DNA from: Deltaproteobacteria bacterium
GTDB lineage: Bacteria > Desulfobacterota > Desulfarculia > Adiutricales > Adiutricaceae
Length of the DNA: 49,761 nucleotides
Assembly (NCBI GenBank): GCA_031263485.1
Contig: JAISFS010000333.1
Coordinates: 1 to 49,761, forward strand
Reading direction: 5' to 3'
The translations under genes and the position numbers were made by a program. Positions 1-9,660 of the stretch are shown here, in pieces; the first letter of the stretch is position 1; every line of letters begins with the position of its first letter. A model generated the notes under the pieces. The model made no database searches and was not told the origin of the DNA. It worked only from the letters and a program-made list of their open reading frames with translations.

Positions 1-78
1 TTTTCATGCTGTAATTCAGCATGGGGACACTTGATGTTTAGAATCATTTGGACAGGGTTTTTGGCAATTGTTGACAAA

Positions 79-1239
79 TTAACTTGGCAAAATCTGGCCA
101 GATGAACCCATCATCAACACCATGCCCTGGAAAGTGACGTACCGCCTCCCCCCGAGGTCAGCGATCAGGACACCAAAAAACGCTAAGGCAGCAAGACCCA
201 GAAAAAGCGAGTACGGGCGGGGGCCCTTGAGGGCGGCCAGGTACGCCATGAGGCCGCCCGCGAGGAAAACCGAGATGGCCCCCAGGACGCGCTTGAGGCT
301 CACGCCCCGGAGAATGACCTCCGGCGACAGGGGTTCGATCCCGTACTCCGTGCCGGCGCCAGTATTCCTCGATTCCTGAATCCAGAGACCGTAGCGGGAG
401 ACGAACTCCTGAGGCGATCCGTCTATGAGCCAGGCGGACAGGAGGCACAGTGCCAGCGCCGTCCATACCGCCAGGACAATCCAGGGCGGCCTGTAGCTCT
501 TCGCGAAGATGCCCCAGACGAGGACCAGGATCCCCAAAGCCGCGGCCGTGGGCGGTTTGGCCATGAAGCACAGCCAGCCTCCCGCGCCTATCATGAGCCA
601 AACGGACGCCTTCCCAAGTGCCCGTGACGCGGGTCTTCCACGATACGAGGCGGAGACGTCCCCTGCCCCGCGTCCGTCAGTATTCTTTCCGGGCCTGGCG
701 GAGCAGTTTGAGGCAGACTTAACGGCAGGCTTTTCCCCGAACGACCGGTCTGCGGCGGGAAGGGCCAAGAGCATGCCGGAGGCAACGAGCAGAAGCCCTA
801 TGACGTTCAAGGTGTTATAGCCAGGAGTGGGACGCCAGACCGAATAAAACGAGGCTATCGAGGCCGCGCAGACGGCGGCGAGCGGCAGCGAGTCCCTGCG
901 GGAAACGGCTGAACACCTGGACAATGCGAGCAGGAAGAAGATGAGCGATGCCCCGGCCAAGACCATGGCAGAGAAGACGCGCAGGAGGAAGACGTCCCGT
1001 CCGATCAGATCGAAGAGGGGCCCCAGAAGATAACCGAACTGCGTGACGGTTAGGTCGTAATCGTCGGGGTTCCCGATGAAAAGGAGATAGCTCCCCTCAT
1101 CGGCGAAATCCAGCCCGGCTCCGCAAAAGTACAGGAAAACTGCCATGAACGCGAGACTTACGATCGAAGCGTAGACGGCGGAAGCCGAGAGCCACCTCGT
1201 TTCGGCATGCCGGGGTCCGACATGGGCTGTTCCGTTCAT
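79..1239 (-). CDS. GT-C-like membrane glycosyltransferase, probably 3'-truncated
   Basis: Polytopic membrane protein, about 386 residues. After a short N-terminus comes one hydrophobic segment and then the loop motif ADEGSYLLF. An acidic pair after the first membrane helix is typical of GT-C enzymes, which use lipid-phosphate sugars on the outer face of the inner membrane. About eight further hydrophobic segments follow. A hydrophilic insert near residues 165-205 is unusual. I chose ATG at 1239, with GGAG 12 bases upstream; an in-frame TTG at 1257 is the alternative. The protein stops soon after a membrane helix with the tail SSGQILPS. Most GT-C proteins run to 450-600 residues, and the DNA past about position 110 turns AT-rich, so the 3' end may have been replaced by other DNA. 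The substrate is unknown. The family assignment is moderate. Confidence 0.55.
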   Translation of the reverse strand: MNGTAHVGPRHAETRWLSASAVYASIVSLAFMAVFLYFCGAGLDFADEGSYLLFIGNPDDYDLTVTQFGYLLGPLFDLIGRDVFLLRVFSAMVLAGASLIFFLLALSRCSAVSRRDSLPLAAVCAASIASFYSVWRPTPGYNTLNVIGLLLVASGMLLALPAADRSFGEKPAVKSASNCSARPGKNTDGRGAGDVSASYRGRPASRALGKASVWLMIGAGGWLCFMAKPPTAAALGILVLVWGIFAKSYRPPWIVLAVWTALALCLLSAWLIDGSPQEFVSRYGLWIQESRNTGAGTEYGIEPLSPEVILRGVSLKRVLGAISVFLAGGLMAYLAALKGPRPYSLFLGLAALAFFGVLIADLGGRRYVTFQGMVLMMGSSGQILPS

Positions 1240-2702
1240 CGGGATCTCAAACTCCAAGCGCGGCGTTGCCGGCGATCAAGTCGTTCCGAAGGAACTCGTG
1301 CCCCGAGCGCGAGCCATTCGCTCCTGGGAGGCGGTACCCCGATGCGTATCGTGGCGGCAGACCAACGGGTACGGATAACGAATGGCAAATCTGGCACAAA
1401 ATTTGTCAGGGTGATATAAGGGAGGTCAATCCTTCAAACGAAATGGGGGATAGATGACGGAAATTCGGAATCGACCGAAAAGCGTCACGGATCAAGGGAT
1501 TTCGGGCGGCCTTGACCGAGGCATTTCAACCTTTGCGCCAGCCAGAAGGATATGTCCGGGACGCCTGAGCGATCGCTTCTCAAAGGAATAGGCAGGATGC
1601 ACCGTCCAGCAAGCCGCCCCATCGTGTTCGGTACCATGAACCTTCGGTTCGCCTGATGCAGCGGGGGAAATGAGATGTCGTACTCCATCGCGACAAAACG
1701 CAGAAATCGATGAACGGAATTTCCAGAAAATGGAGATAAAGACTGGTCATTGGGCGAAAGCGAGCGGAAAAGGCCGGAGAGGACGACAAAAGCCGTCATG
1801 CATGAAATTGCTATCAGAGAGTTCGCATTTTGACAAGGATCAAGGAAATCAGTGAGGTTTGGCATTCCGTGAAACATGCTCCGCATAACGCAAACGTTTT
1901 CCGGCAATGCAAGGGGCTATCCTTGCGGAGGGCGGAAGAATCACACGTTAACGATCATATGAACTCTTGTCAAGATGTTCGGCAGCTTTGACGCCCCCCA
2001 AAAATAATCCGACAAATGACATATCCACCATAGGCGAGCTGGGAGCGTAGAGGCTGCTTCAGACTGGATGCCTGACCGGCGAGCGGTTCTTCCGCAAGTC
2101 TAGCGCCCCAAGGCGACCTGGTCGCCGCCACCAGGGCTACGGACATGACCTAAGCGACTGCCTGCAACGAGACCGCCCATGACCCCCAGTAGGGTCCCGG
2201 CATCGGTCGCCAGGGCGGAGACAGAGGCCAAGTCCTGGCGACGGGCTCATGCCGCTACATGGTTTCCGCGCCGGGGACAAAGACACCTCAACACCCGAGT
2301 CCCCGTCTGGGACCCCGTTACCGGCCAAAGGGGGCGAGAGGCGCAGACAGCTCTCATGTCCCCGGACGGTTCAACGGCTCCCCGCAAGGACCCGTCCATC
2401 CCAGGGGCCAGATGACTATCGGGCGGTCCTAGCCATGTTCGGCGAGGCCAAGAAGACGTCCGGCAATTTGAAATGAAGGAGACCGACTTGACGGTATTGC
2501 TTGGGCCGGTACGCAAGCCGGACCAGCGCGAGTTGACGGCCCGGCGAAGGGGAAGGGGAAGCGCCAGCAGGAAGCACAGCCAGGCGGCGGAAGCTGTGAA
2601 CCTGACAACACCCCTGTTCCGTGAACACCCCGCGATAGTCAATAACACTCGAGAAATCCTGACAAACCCAAGATAAATCATGACAAACCCAAAAACAGTC
2701 GA

Positions 2703-2881
2703 AAAAGCCTCTCTCAGCTCTGCTCCGGGTGCGGCCGCAAGGATCAGGAGAGCGGGAATAGTCAGCGAAGTTCGTCTACACCGGGTGCGGGATCAGGACC
2801 ACGGCGGACCAGAACGCTTCCAGGAATATCAGGGACAGGGAGCTCGTTGCCCTGGGGATCGTCAAGACATGGAAAGGGTAG
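2703..2881 (+). pseudogene. TnpB (IS200/IS605 OrfB) C-terminal zinc-ribbon remnant
   Basis: Translated from 2703 in one frame the sequence reads KSLSQLCSGCGRKDQESGNS. From 2768 in another frame it reads KFVYTGCGIRTTADQNASRN and then I, ending at TAG (2879). Joined, these give the TnpB C-terminal pattern: a CxxC knuckle, a second knuckle, and the ADxNAxxNI signature that carries the last RuvC-like acidic residue. A one-base frameshift lies between the halves (about 2760-2768). The second knuckle has Tyr where the first Cys is expected. Nothing of the upstream RuvC domain is recognisable, so this is a dead fragment. The assignment rests on motif recognition, not on a search. Confidence 0.55.
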
Positions 2882-4050
2882 AGGGACCGGTATTCAAGGC
2901 TGGTACAGCGCAGAGAAATCAAGACCTCGGACGTGTCCGGAGTCCGACAAGTTTCTTCAAGTACACCCTGACGGAAAACATCCACAGAAGCCCCTGCGGC
3001 TTGCCGGGGGGGATGTTCACGCCGGTTTCTCAACTTCCCTGATGCCAAAGACTGGGAGGTGCGACCAGCCCAAGGCCGCCGCACCAACCTATCGCGGTTC
3101 CATCACAGATAGAAGGTAGCGCACTCCATTGAAGCCGTCTCTTGGACGGCGATGTCGCCATCACCGTGCCGGGCATACCCGACTTGCGGGCCACCTGCCA
3201 TCTGAGGCACATCCTAACCGGCCTTTATTACAAAGCGGTTTAGGGCATTACTGTGTCGGGGACCCCACCATAGTGAGGTTCCAAAGGAATCGCTTAACGC
3301 CGGATCATCGGCAATCGGCTTGAGCGTATAGGGTCACATTAGTACACTACCAGCCGGGATGGGGTTTTCGGCCAGGCCCTTGACGTGCCCCCCGGACCAT
3401 GGCAACAACTGCAGACCGAAACACTCCCGGAGGGCGAAAATGCCGCCAATGGAAGTCGAAGCTCGCGAGGACACGGACCTCTGGAAATCATCGAAGCGGC
3501 AACGTCGAAGCGGCTCCAACGGCCCCTGAAACCTATCGGTGTTCAGCCACTGGTCAAATACGGGCTTCCGCTCATGGAACCTCCTGAACCTGCGGGACAG
3601 AGACCTCCCGGACGCCAAGGGGGGAGGTATTCGGTATGTGCCGTAGGGAAAAAAAGGAAGATAGTTGAGTCCCACAGGACGCGACTAAACCGCGCCGTCT
3701 CGAACCCCCATCGTTGCCAGGCCCGAATCTCGGTGCTCCCGTGAGCGACCTCGCCAGCCGGGTTCCTGCAACCTGGGTGTTCATCGCCGGGAAGTCCTGG
3801 TCCCTTACCCGCAAGACTCTATGTCGCGAGCTGAAGGAGGTCGGGAAGGTCGTGAGTCGCCCAGAATCGGAACGCATCCCATGCGGAAGACCTCATGGTT
3901 CGTTATGTTCAACCCCAGAGGAAACAGCCTGGGCATGACGCAACCGGGCTCACGAACCAATCAAAGCCTTCTGAACCTTGCCCATTATCGGCATCGGCCG
4001 CCAAACGACGGATACGCAGCTTTTCGCTGGTCCTCCAGAAGCGCTGGGAA

Positions 4051-4067
4051 AGCCCGGTGACCGGGCT
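4051..4067. repeat. Inverted repeat at the HipA-like gene promoter
   Basis: AGCCCGG TGA CCGGGCT is a perfect 7-bp inverted repeat with a 3-base loop. Its last base is the first base of the putative -35 box of the HipA-like gene. No T-run follows, so it does not look like a terminator. It could be an operator, but no cognate repressor gene lies next to it. Confidence 0.35.
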
Positions 4068-4095
4068 TGACCAGGCGTACAGTATTATGTAGTAT
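4067..4095 (+). promoter_or_regulatory. Putative sigma-70 promoter of the HipA-like gene
   Basis: TTGACC at 4067-4072 and TAGTAT at 4090-4095 are separated by 17 bases. The predicted start of transcription is about 30 bases before the ATG at 4133. Confidence 0.4.
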
Positions 4096-4132
4096 CGGGG
4101 CTGACGATTACAGTCGAATGAGGACTTTGGCA

Positions 4133-5342
4133 ATGGATTATGAACTGATGCACAAGGAGATCCCGGTAGCCGTCCAGGAACTTTCCGCAAAAACGCGATT
4201 TGACATTAGTCAACAGGATCGCGAAGGTTGTCGCCCATGAGCACATGCCGGTTGGCACAACGCAGCCGAACTCGCTGAAGTGCAAGTCGGGGAAACTTGA
4301 GGATTGGCTGAACGAGCGAGCTATTCCTAAGCAGAGATCTGGACTCAAAAGGATCATCGAAGAATTCGGCCTGCCGCATCCGAACCGTCTCCTTCTCGAT
4401 TCCCTGGGGCTTTCGCTCTCCGATCAGTACTGGTTAAGGTCGGTCGGGAGCAAGATCGCCTGGCGCGATGTGAATTTTTTCCAAAACGATTTCTCAACGG
4501 ATCTTGGCGAGGTCCTACTGGGAAACTTGGATGCCAGAGGCAGGAAGTTCGTCTCCCCCGATGCATCATCATCGGGATTGTTGCCCAAGAGATGGATCAT
4601 AACCGAAGGCAGAAGACTTCTGATGAAGGGCGGCAAGGCTCCAGTTTTCCAGGAACCGGAAAATGAAGTCATAGCAACGCACGTGATGGAATCACTCGGG
4701 ATACCTCACGTCCATTACGATCTGGCTGTCGTCCGCGGGAAATCATATTCGCTGTGCGCAACTTTCGTGGACTGCGATACAGATTTCGTTTCCCTATATT
4801 ACATCGCCGACAGGCTATCCAACATGCCTGGAGATGAATCGCAAAAATATAGCTTCTTCCTTGATTGCTGCGACAAAAAGGGTATCGTTGGAGCAAAGGA
4901 GGATTTGGACAGGATTTTCATCGTCGATTTCATCCTGTTGAATACCGATCGGCATTACAACAATTTCGGAGCGATCAGGGACGCCGATACCCTCGAGTGG
5001 AAAGGGTTCTCACCTGTGTTCGACACGGGAAACTGCCTTTGGAACGACGTTTTGACCGAGGACATCATTCCAGCGGAGATTGGTGAATGCTTGCCGTTCC
5101 GAAAGGATTTCCGCAAGCAGTTGCTTCACGTCACCGATTTTTCCTGGATCGATCTGGACAGGCTAAAAACTCTCCCGGACGAGATTGCCGGAATATTCAC
5201 CGCTAACAAGCGACTCTCTCGGGAACGAGTGGAGAGGATCCATCGGGCCCTTGTCTGGCGCACTGAATTCTTGGCAAACGCCATACGCCATCCCGAAAAA
5301 CTTCGCGAAAAGCCCAGGAGGCACCCTGGTCATCGCCCGTGA
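4133..5342 (+). CDS. HipA-like serine/threonine kinase, N-terminus frameshifted
   Basis: The main frame (4200-5342, 380 codons if begun at TTG) shows the HipA-like kinase core: the catalytic loop LLNTDRHYNNFG and the metal-binding PVFDTG. HipA-type proteins phosphorylate targets such as aminoacyl-tRNA synthetases and act as toxins when paired with HipB; that role is inferred here. The usual HipA-like beginning (a line such as LMHKxIPVAxxELxxxT) is present just upstream in another frame. It starts at ATG 4133, with GAGG 9 bases before it, and reads MDYELMHKEIPVAVQELSAK before the frame is lost. The shift lies between about 4187 and 4204, near a run of five A. Either the gene is inactivated, the sequence has a one-base error, or translation begins at the internal TTG. 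No HipB-like helix-turn-helix gene is adjacent, so it is an orphan. Confidence 0.7.
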
Positions 5343-5869
5343 TTCTCGCTAAGGAGCGAAAGCTCGTATCGAACGTTTGAGTCCGATTTCGCAGATGAAG
5401 CGGCGGTGAAGGCACCGACTGACCTCCGGACATTCATCAATTACCGGGGCCAGCTACAACCAGGCTGGAGAGACGGGCGTAATCCCTCCATAATCGTTGA
5501 TCCCTCCGGGAAAACTCCTCGAACCGGATAACTCACAAACGATTACGCGAACCACAGAGAGGGGACGAAGGCTGAAAGAGGGGAGACAAGACCGGTAAAG
5601 CAAACGCGAAACGAGGCAACTCTCCCGCTGTCCATGCCTGGAACCCGTATCCGGTAAATAACGCTCTGATGCGCCCGGAGAGGGACCGGATATCAGGTGC
5701 CCGATGGAAAGCCACAGGACCGCCGCCCATTGCTAGACGTAAAGCTACATCGGCTATCTGCACGGAAATAGCCATTTTTCCAAACGCGATCGGAATCTCC
5801 TGTCAGTTCAAGCGGGACGGATCCGTCCGCCCACGGGCGCGTTTTAGTCCAGGATGGACGTGTTTTAGC
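5343..5869. other. Intergenic, no gene seen
   Basis: About 530 bases between convergent genes. Just after the kinase stop, GAGCGAAAGCTC forms a small hairpin with a GAAA loop (about 5356-5367) but no T-run follows. I see no other recognisable element. Confidence 0.4.
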
Positions 5870-6766
5870 TCAGGCGGGGGGGCGCCTGCGGAACAGACGC
5901 CGGTAAACCGGCCTGATTATCCTGTCCGTAAGGAATCTGGCGGGAGCCATGACTTTCCATTGGAGCGAGGACTGGATATCCGGGAGCACGATCGAGCTAC
6001 GGTACAGGTGCCTGACATTCATCCCAGCATTCCCGAATATGCCGTGGATTTTTTGGGCATCGTCAACATCGGCGGACAACAGAAAATTCAAAGGTTCTGG
6101 CAAGTCTTCCCCGACTCCCAGAATCCCCAGTCCGGCACCCACGGAAAAGGTGAACGATGGGCGCGATGCGCGTATCTCGTCCCAGAAGCGCCATACCCCG
6201 AAGTCGAATTCATCCCAGACGACGTTGATGTCGTGGAAAAGCATGACGCCACGTCCGGACATCTTGCCTTTCCAAGTGTCGAAGTCGTTTTTCACAGCAT
6301 CGTAAGTGTGCGTGCCATCGATGTGAATGAGATCTATGTCGCCTTCTGAAAACTTTTCCGACGCGTTGTCGAAAGTGTCGCGGATCAGCTCTGAAAACGG
6401 CGCATAATTCTTCCGGTTGTAACTGTCGACGACATTGAAGTTGTACTCCCAGTCGTAGCGAAAGTTTCCGAGCGGCCCCCAGAGATCAACGGCATAGCAT
6501 TTCGTGTCCAGGCCCAGATGGCTCACAGCCTGACAAAAAGCCATATACGAATAGCCGCTATCGGTGCCGAGCTCGACCAAAACTTTCGGCCTTAAGGTCT
6601 TAATGATCCAGAAGGCGAGGAGAGTGTTCTCGAGCCATGCGCTGTCGACAAGGTAACGCGGCGACCATTGCGACTCCCCGTCCAGGCCAAGCTTCGCCAC
6701 GATCCCGCTGAAGCCCGCGATGTCGTCCGGGGCTTTGAATTCTCTGACATACCGCATGCCGCACAT
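5870..6766 (-). CDS. Class I SAM-dependent methyltransferase
   Basis: 298 residues. Motif I is VELGTDSGYSY (about 64-74), the SAM-binding loop. DLIHIDGTHTYDAVKNDF (about 145-162) followed by GVMLFHDI (about 173-180) is the pattern of the Methyltransf_24 group. That group includes sugar O-methyltransferases and cephalosporin-hydroxylase-like proteins, often found with surface-polysaccharide genes. The basic C-terminus (RRLFRRRPP) is probably a tail. The start ATG at 6766 is preceded by AAAGGCGAGAAG. A second ATG three codons on is possible. The gene stands alone with its own promoter; the GT-C gene on the same strand lies 4.6 kb away, so a shared glycan pathway is only a suggestion. Confidence 0.75.
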   Translation of the reverse strand: MCGMRYVREFKAPDDIAGFSGIVAKLGLDGESQWSPRYLVDSAWLENTLLAFWIIKTLRPKVLVELGTDSGYSYMAFCQAVSHLGLDTKCYAVDLWGPLGNFRYDWEYNFNVVDSYNRKNYAPFSELIRDTFDNASEKFSEGDIDLIHIDGTHTYDAVKNDFDTWKGKMSGRGVMLFHDINVVWDEFDFGVWRFWDEIRASRPSFTFSVGAGLGILGVGEDLPEPLNFLLSADVDDAQKIHGIFGNAGMNVRHLYRSSIVLPDIQSSLQWKVMAPARFLTDRIIRPVYRRLFRRRPPA

Positions 6767-6891
6767 GCTTCTCGCCTTTCTGTAGGATTGAACCCGTCCG
6801 AAACTCGCGTGCCCATCGATGAGGTGTCCGCAAGCGCGAACGTCCTGAAAAGCCAGACCCGGAACGGCCTCGGGCCAGAAAAAGTCGTGAA

Positions 6892-6919
6892 ATTATAGCA
6901 AGTTCGCCGGGAAAAACAA
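6892..6919 (-). promoter_or_regulatory. Putative sigma-70 promoter of the methyltransferase
   Basis: On the minus strand TTGTTT (6919-6914) and a perfect TATAAT (6897-6892) are 16 bases apart. This implies a leader of about 120 bases before the ATG at 6766. Confidence 0.5.
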
Positions 6920-7044
6920 GGGGGTCCCGCATTCCCCGGCCCGCTCGCTCCCGTGCCTTCCAGCCCGCCGGCTCCCTCGCCTTCCAGCCCGCCGCTCCAG
7001 CGTTCAGGTCACGCCCCGAACGGCCGTGCCCTGCGCGGAACGGT

Positions 7045-9660
7045 TCAGACACCGCCCTCCAAAAGCCACTTCTCGAGCCTGCCCTCGCGGAGCTCCTCTA
7101 TGGTCATCCTGGGGGCGCCCAGCCGCTGCGCGAGCTCCCTGGTGAGCTTGAACTCGTTGAAGTAGCCGCGGTCCGTGTCTATCAGGAGGAATTTCAGGGT
7201 CGGGTCCGCCGCCAGCATGTCCGCGAACCTCAGCGACTCCCGCCAGGGCTCCGCCCGGGGGTCCAGGGGCACGTTGGGCCGCCCGTCCGTCATGAGGATC
7301 ACGTGGGGCGAGACCATGGGGTCCTTGGCCCGCTCGGTCCTGAGAAGGCTGTGGGTGAGCGCCAGGGCCGCCGACAGCGGGGTCTTGCCGCCGGAGGGCA
7401 ACGCCGAGAGGAGCCGGCCGGCCAGATCCGGGCTGTTGGTGGGCGGGAGGAGCACCTCCGCCGTCCTGTCGTAGAAGGCGATGACCGCCACCCGATCCCG
7501 CTTCTGGTAGGCTTCCGTCAAAAGCGAAAGGGCGGCCGCCTTGGCCTCCTCCATCCGGTAGAGGGTGCCTATGGACCCGGAGGAGTCCACCACGAAGACG
7601 ACCAGCCTCCCGGTTTTCAGGCGGTAGACCTTCTCCCGGAAGTCCGCGGGGGCGAGGATTATCCGGGGCCTGCGTGCGCCTTCCGCCGGGTCCCCGGACG
7701 GATTCGCTGGCAGAGCTCCGCCGTCCGTTCCCTCGCGGGCGAGCCTCGCGGCCCGCTCCCGCTGGCGCGGGGCAGCCGCCCTGAGCGTGGCGGAAAGCGA
7801 CAGCGGCCTCCCCAGGCGCCTGGCGGTGGTCCTGAAGGCCCTGCCCCTGGCCTTCAGGGTCTCCCGGTAGCCACGGCGGCCCTTCTGCTCCCTGGGCCCG
7901 ATCTCCCGGGGCCCTTTGGGGGTGATGACGCTGAACTTCTCACCCACCTTGAAGATCTGGAGCGCCGCCCCGTCCGGGTCGTCCTCCAGGCCCTCGCCCC
8001 GCCATTCAGCCCGGTTTTCCGGGGCGTTCACAACGTAAGCGGGCTCGGCCTCATCGTCTGGATCCCGTTCCCTCATCTCGACCAGCTCCGCCGGAATCGC
8101 CCTGACCGTCCTGTCCCTGGCGGCGGCCCTGCGCCTGCCGGGAATCACCAGGCCCATCACCTCCAGGATCCGTTCCGGGCCCACCTGAAAGCTCACGCCA
8201 GCTTCAGGGCTGCCAAAACCCGCCCCTGGGCTGACAAGGCCTGCCTCCCGGCAGACAGGACCAGACTCCGGACAGTCAAGGCCCGACGTCAGGCCAGCCT
8301 GACGGCCCGCCTCAGGGCCCCAATGGCCCGCCTCAGGACCCCAATGGCCCGCCTCCGAACGAGCGAGGCCCGCCCCGGACCCTCCGGGCCGCAACTCGTG
8401 GCCCGCGCGGAAGTCTGCTGATTCCCCGTCTCCCGGACGGAGCTCAGGCATCCGCCCGGCAACGTCCCCGCCAGCTCCACCGCTGGAGGTTTCCATCGCC
8501 CAGGCGGCATCCCAGGCCGCTTTGGCCCTGGCGGCGAGGCACAGGGCCAGATCGGCCCTGTGCCCGGCGACATGGGCCTCGCTGGCTATCTCGCTCGCGC
8601 ATGTCCTGGCGCCGTCGGAAATCTCGAAGCGGGGCAACTGGGCCCGGGCGGCTGCGACGGTCCGCGCCAGTCTGAGACTAGACGGGCGGAAGCGCTCCCT
8701 GAAACCCCTCGGGTCGCGCTCGAAGGCGAGCCGCCGTCTCACGATCTCGGCGCGGGTTTCGGGATCCGCCTCGCCCCTGAGCTCCACGGCGAGCGCGAAG
8801 CGGTCGGAGAGCTGGGGACCCAGGGGGCCTTCCTCGGGGTTCATGGAGCCCAGGAGCGCCACCCTGGCGGGATGCATCAGGGAGAAGCCGTCCCGCTCCA
8901 GCGAGACCCTGCCCGAGGAGACCGCGTCCAGCATCAGGTGCGCCAGGGACGGGTCCAGGAGGTTCACCTCGTCTATGTAAAGGAGACCGTTGTTGGCCTC
9001 GCCAAGGATGCCGGGCCTGAGCTCCGGCCTCCCGTCCCTGAGGGTCCTTTCGAAGTCCAGACCCCCCAGAAGCCTCTCCTCGGTCACGCCCAGAGGCACC
9101 GTCCGGAACGGCGGCCTCGTGAGCACGGGGGTCCCCGAGAGCCCTTCCCGGCACCCGGGGCACAAGGCCGCGGAGTCCCCCGGTCGGCAGCTGTACGGGC
9201 ACGGGAAGGCCATGAAAGGCGGCAGGAGCTCTGCGAGCGCCCTGGCAGCGGTGGACTTGGCGGTGCCCTTCTCCCCCACAAGGAGCGCCCCCCCTATCGA
9301 GGGATCCACGGCGAGCAGCAGCAGCGCCTCGACCATAGCCTTTTGCCCCGCCAGCGCCGCCAGGGGGTAAACCCAGCCGTCCTCGCCGTTCTCAGAGAGC
9401 CTCGAGACGATGCCGCCCGCTGAAAGCGCCGATCCTCCATCGTCCGCTGAAAGCACAGATCCGATGCCGCCCGAGGAAAGCCCCGAGCCGCCATCGTCCG
9501 CAGGAAGCCCCGAGCCGATGACGCCTGCGGAAAGCCCCGAGCCGCCTGGCATGCCGCAGGCGTGACCGCCCGCAGGCCGATGGCCTTCGCTGCCCGAAGG
9601 GGCGACCGCGTCCGTGCGCCCCCCCCTGGCTCCGGGATCCGGCGTCACTCTCAGAACCAT
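7045..9660 (-). CDS. Magnesium-chelatase-like ChlI/ChlD fusion (AAA+ and VWA)
   Basis: 871 residues. Residues 1-95 are a low-complexity linker built from GSGLSADDG-like repeats. The AAA+ domain has Walker A GEKGTAKST (about 129-137) and Walker B LLYIDE (about 226-231). Between them is a cysteine cluster, CPYSC and CPGC (about 154-170), that could bind metal. A long repetitive linker follows (about 390-600). The C-terminal VWA domain has the MIDAS motif DSSGS (about residue 687) and ends at GGV. The fused I and D subunits are typical of bacterial Mg- or Co-chelatase helper proteins that work with a large ChlH/CobN subunit, which is not in the window. The ATG at 9660 overlaps the stop of the upstream gene by 10 bases, which fits translational coupling. 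The frame is open further upstream, but that stretch lies inside the preceding gene and is not protein-like. Confidence 0.8.
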   Translation of the reverse strand: MVLRVTPDPGARGGRTDAVAPSGSEGHRPAGGHACGMPGGSGLSAGVIGSGLPADDGGSGLSSGGIGSVLSADDGGSALSAGGIVSRLSENGEDGWVYPLAALAGQKAMVEALLLLAVDPSIGGALLVGEKGTAKSTAARALAELLPPFMAFPCPYSCRPGDSAALCPGCREGLSGTPVLTRPPFRTVPLGVTEERLLGGLDFERTLRDGRPELRPGILGEANNGLLYIDEVNLLDPSLAHLMLDAVSSGRVSLERDGFSLMHPARVALLGSMNPEEGPLGPQLSDRFALAVELRGEADPETRAEIVRRRLAFERDPRGFRERFRPSSLRLARTVAAARAQLPRFEISDGARTCASEIASEAHVAGHRADLALCLAARAKAAWDAAWAMETSSGGAGGDVAGRMPELRPGDGESADFRAGHELRPGGSGAGLARSEAGHWGPEAGHWGPEAGRQAGLTSGLDCPESGPVCREAGLVSPGAGFGSPEAGVSFQVGPERILEVMGLVIPGRRRAAARDRTVRAIPAELVEMRERDPDDEAEPAYVVNAPENRAEWRGEGLEDDPDGAALQIFKVGEKFSVITPKGPREIGPREQKGRRGYRETLKARGRAFRTTARRLGRPLSLSATLRAAAPRQRERAARLAREGTDGGALPANPSGDPAEGARRPRIILAPADFREKVYRLKTGRLVVFVVDSSGSIGTLYRMEEAKAAALSLLTEAYQKRDRVAVIAFYDRTAEVLLPPTNSPDLAGRLLSALPSGGKTPLSAALALTHSLLRTERAKDPMVSPHVILMTDGRPNVPLDPRAEPWRESLRFADMLAADPTLKFLLIDTDRGYFNEFKLTRELAQRLGAPRMTIEELREGRLEKWLLEGGV

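Larger units (their letters stand above)
1240..4132. other. Gene-poor, decayed region
   Basis: No open frame here has a credible start, ribosome site and protein-like composition together. GC rises from middling (1260-2000) to high (2040-4050). The TnpB zinc-ribbon remnant at 2703-2881 shows that at least part is a degraded mobile element. Two near-identical short segments (gacaaaccca at 2661-2670 and gacaaaccc at 2682-2690) precede it. I recognise nothing else apart from the promoter and inverted repeat at the right end. Confidence 0.5.

Noticed and set aside
5..23. Terminator of the GT-C gene
   Set aside because: The hairpin CATGCTG-TAATT-CAGCATG is followed by A, not T, in the direction the gene is read.
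325..365. tRNA-like T-loop (GGTTCGATCCC)
   Set aside because: It lies inside the reading frame of the GT-C gene, and no matching acceptor stem or anticodon arm is found upstream.
4051..4067. Rho-independent terminator
   Set aside because: The hairpin is not followed by a T-run, and its last base is shared with a good -35 box; an operator is more plausible.
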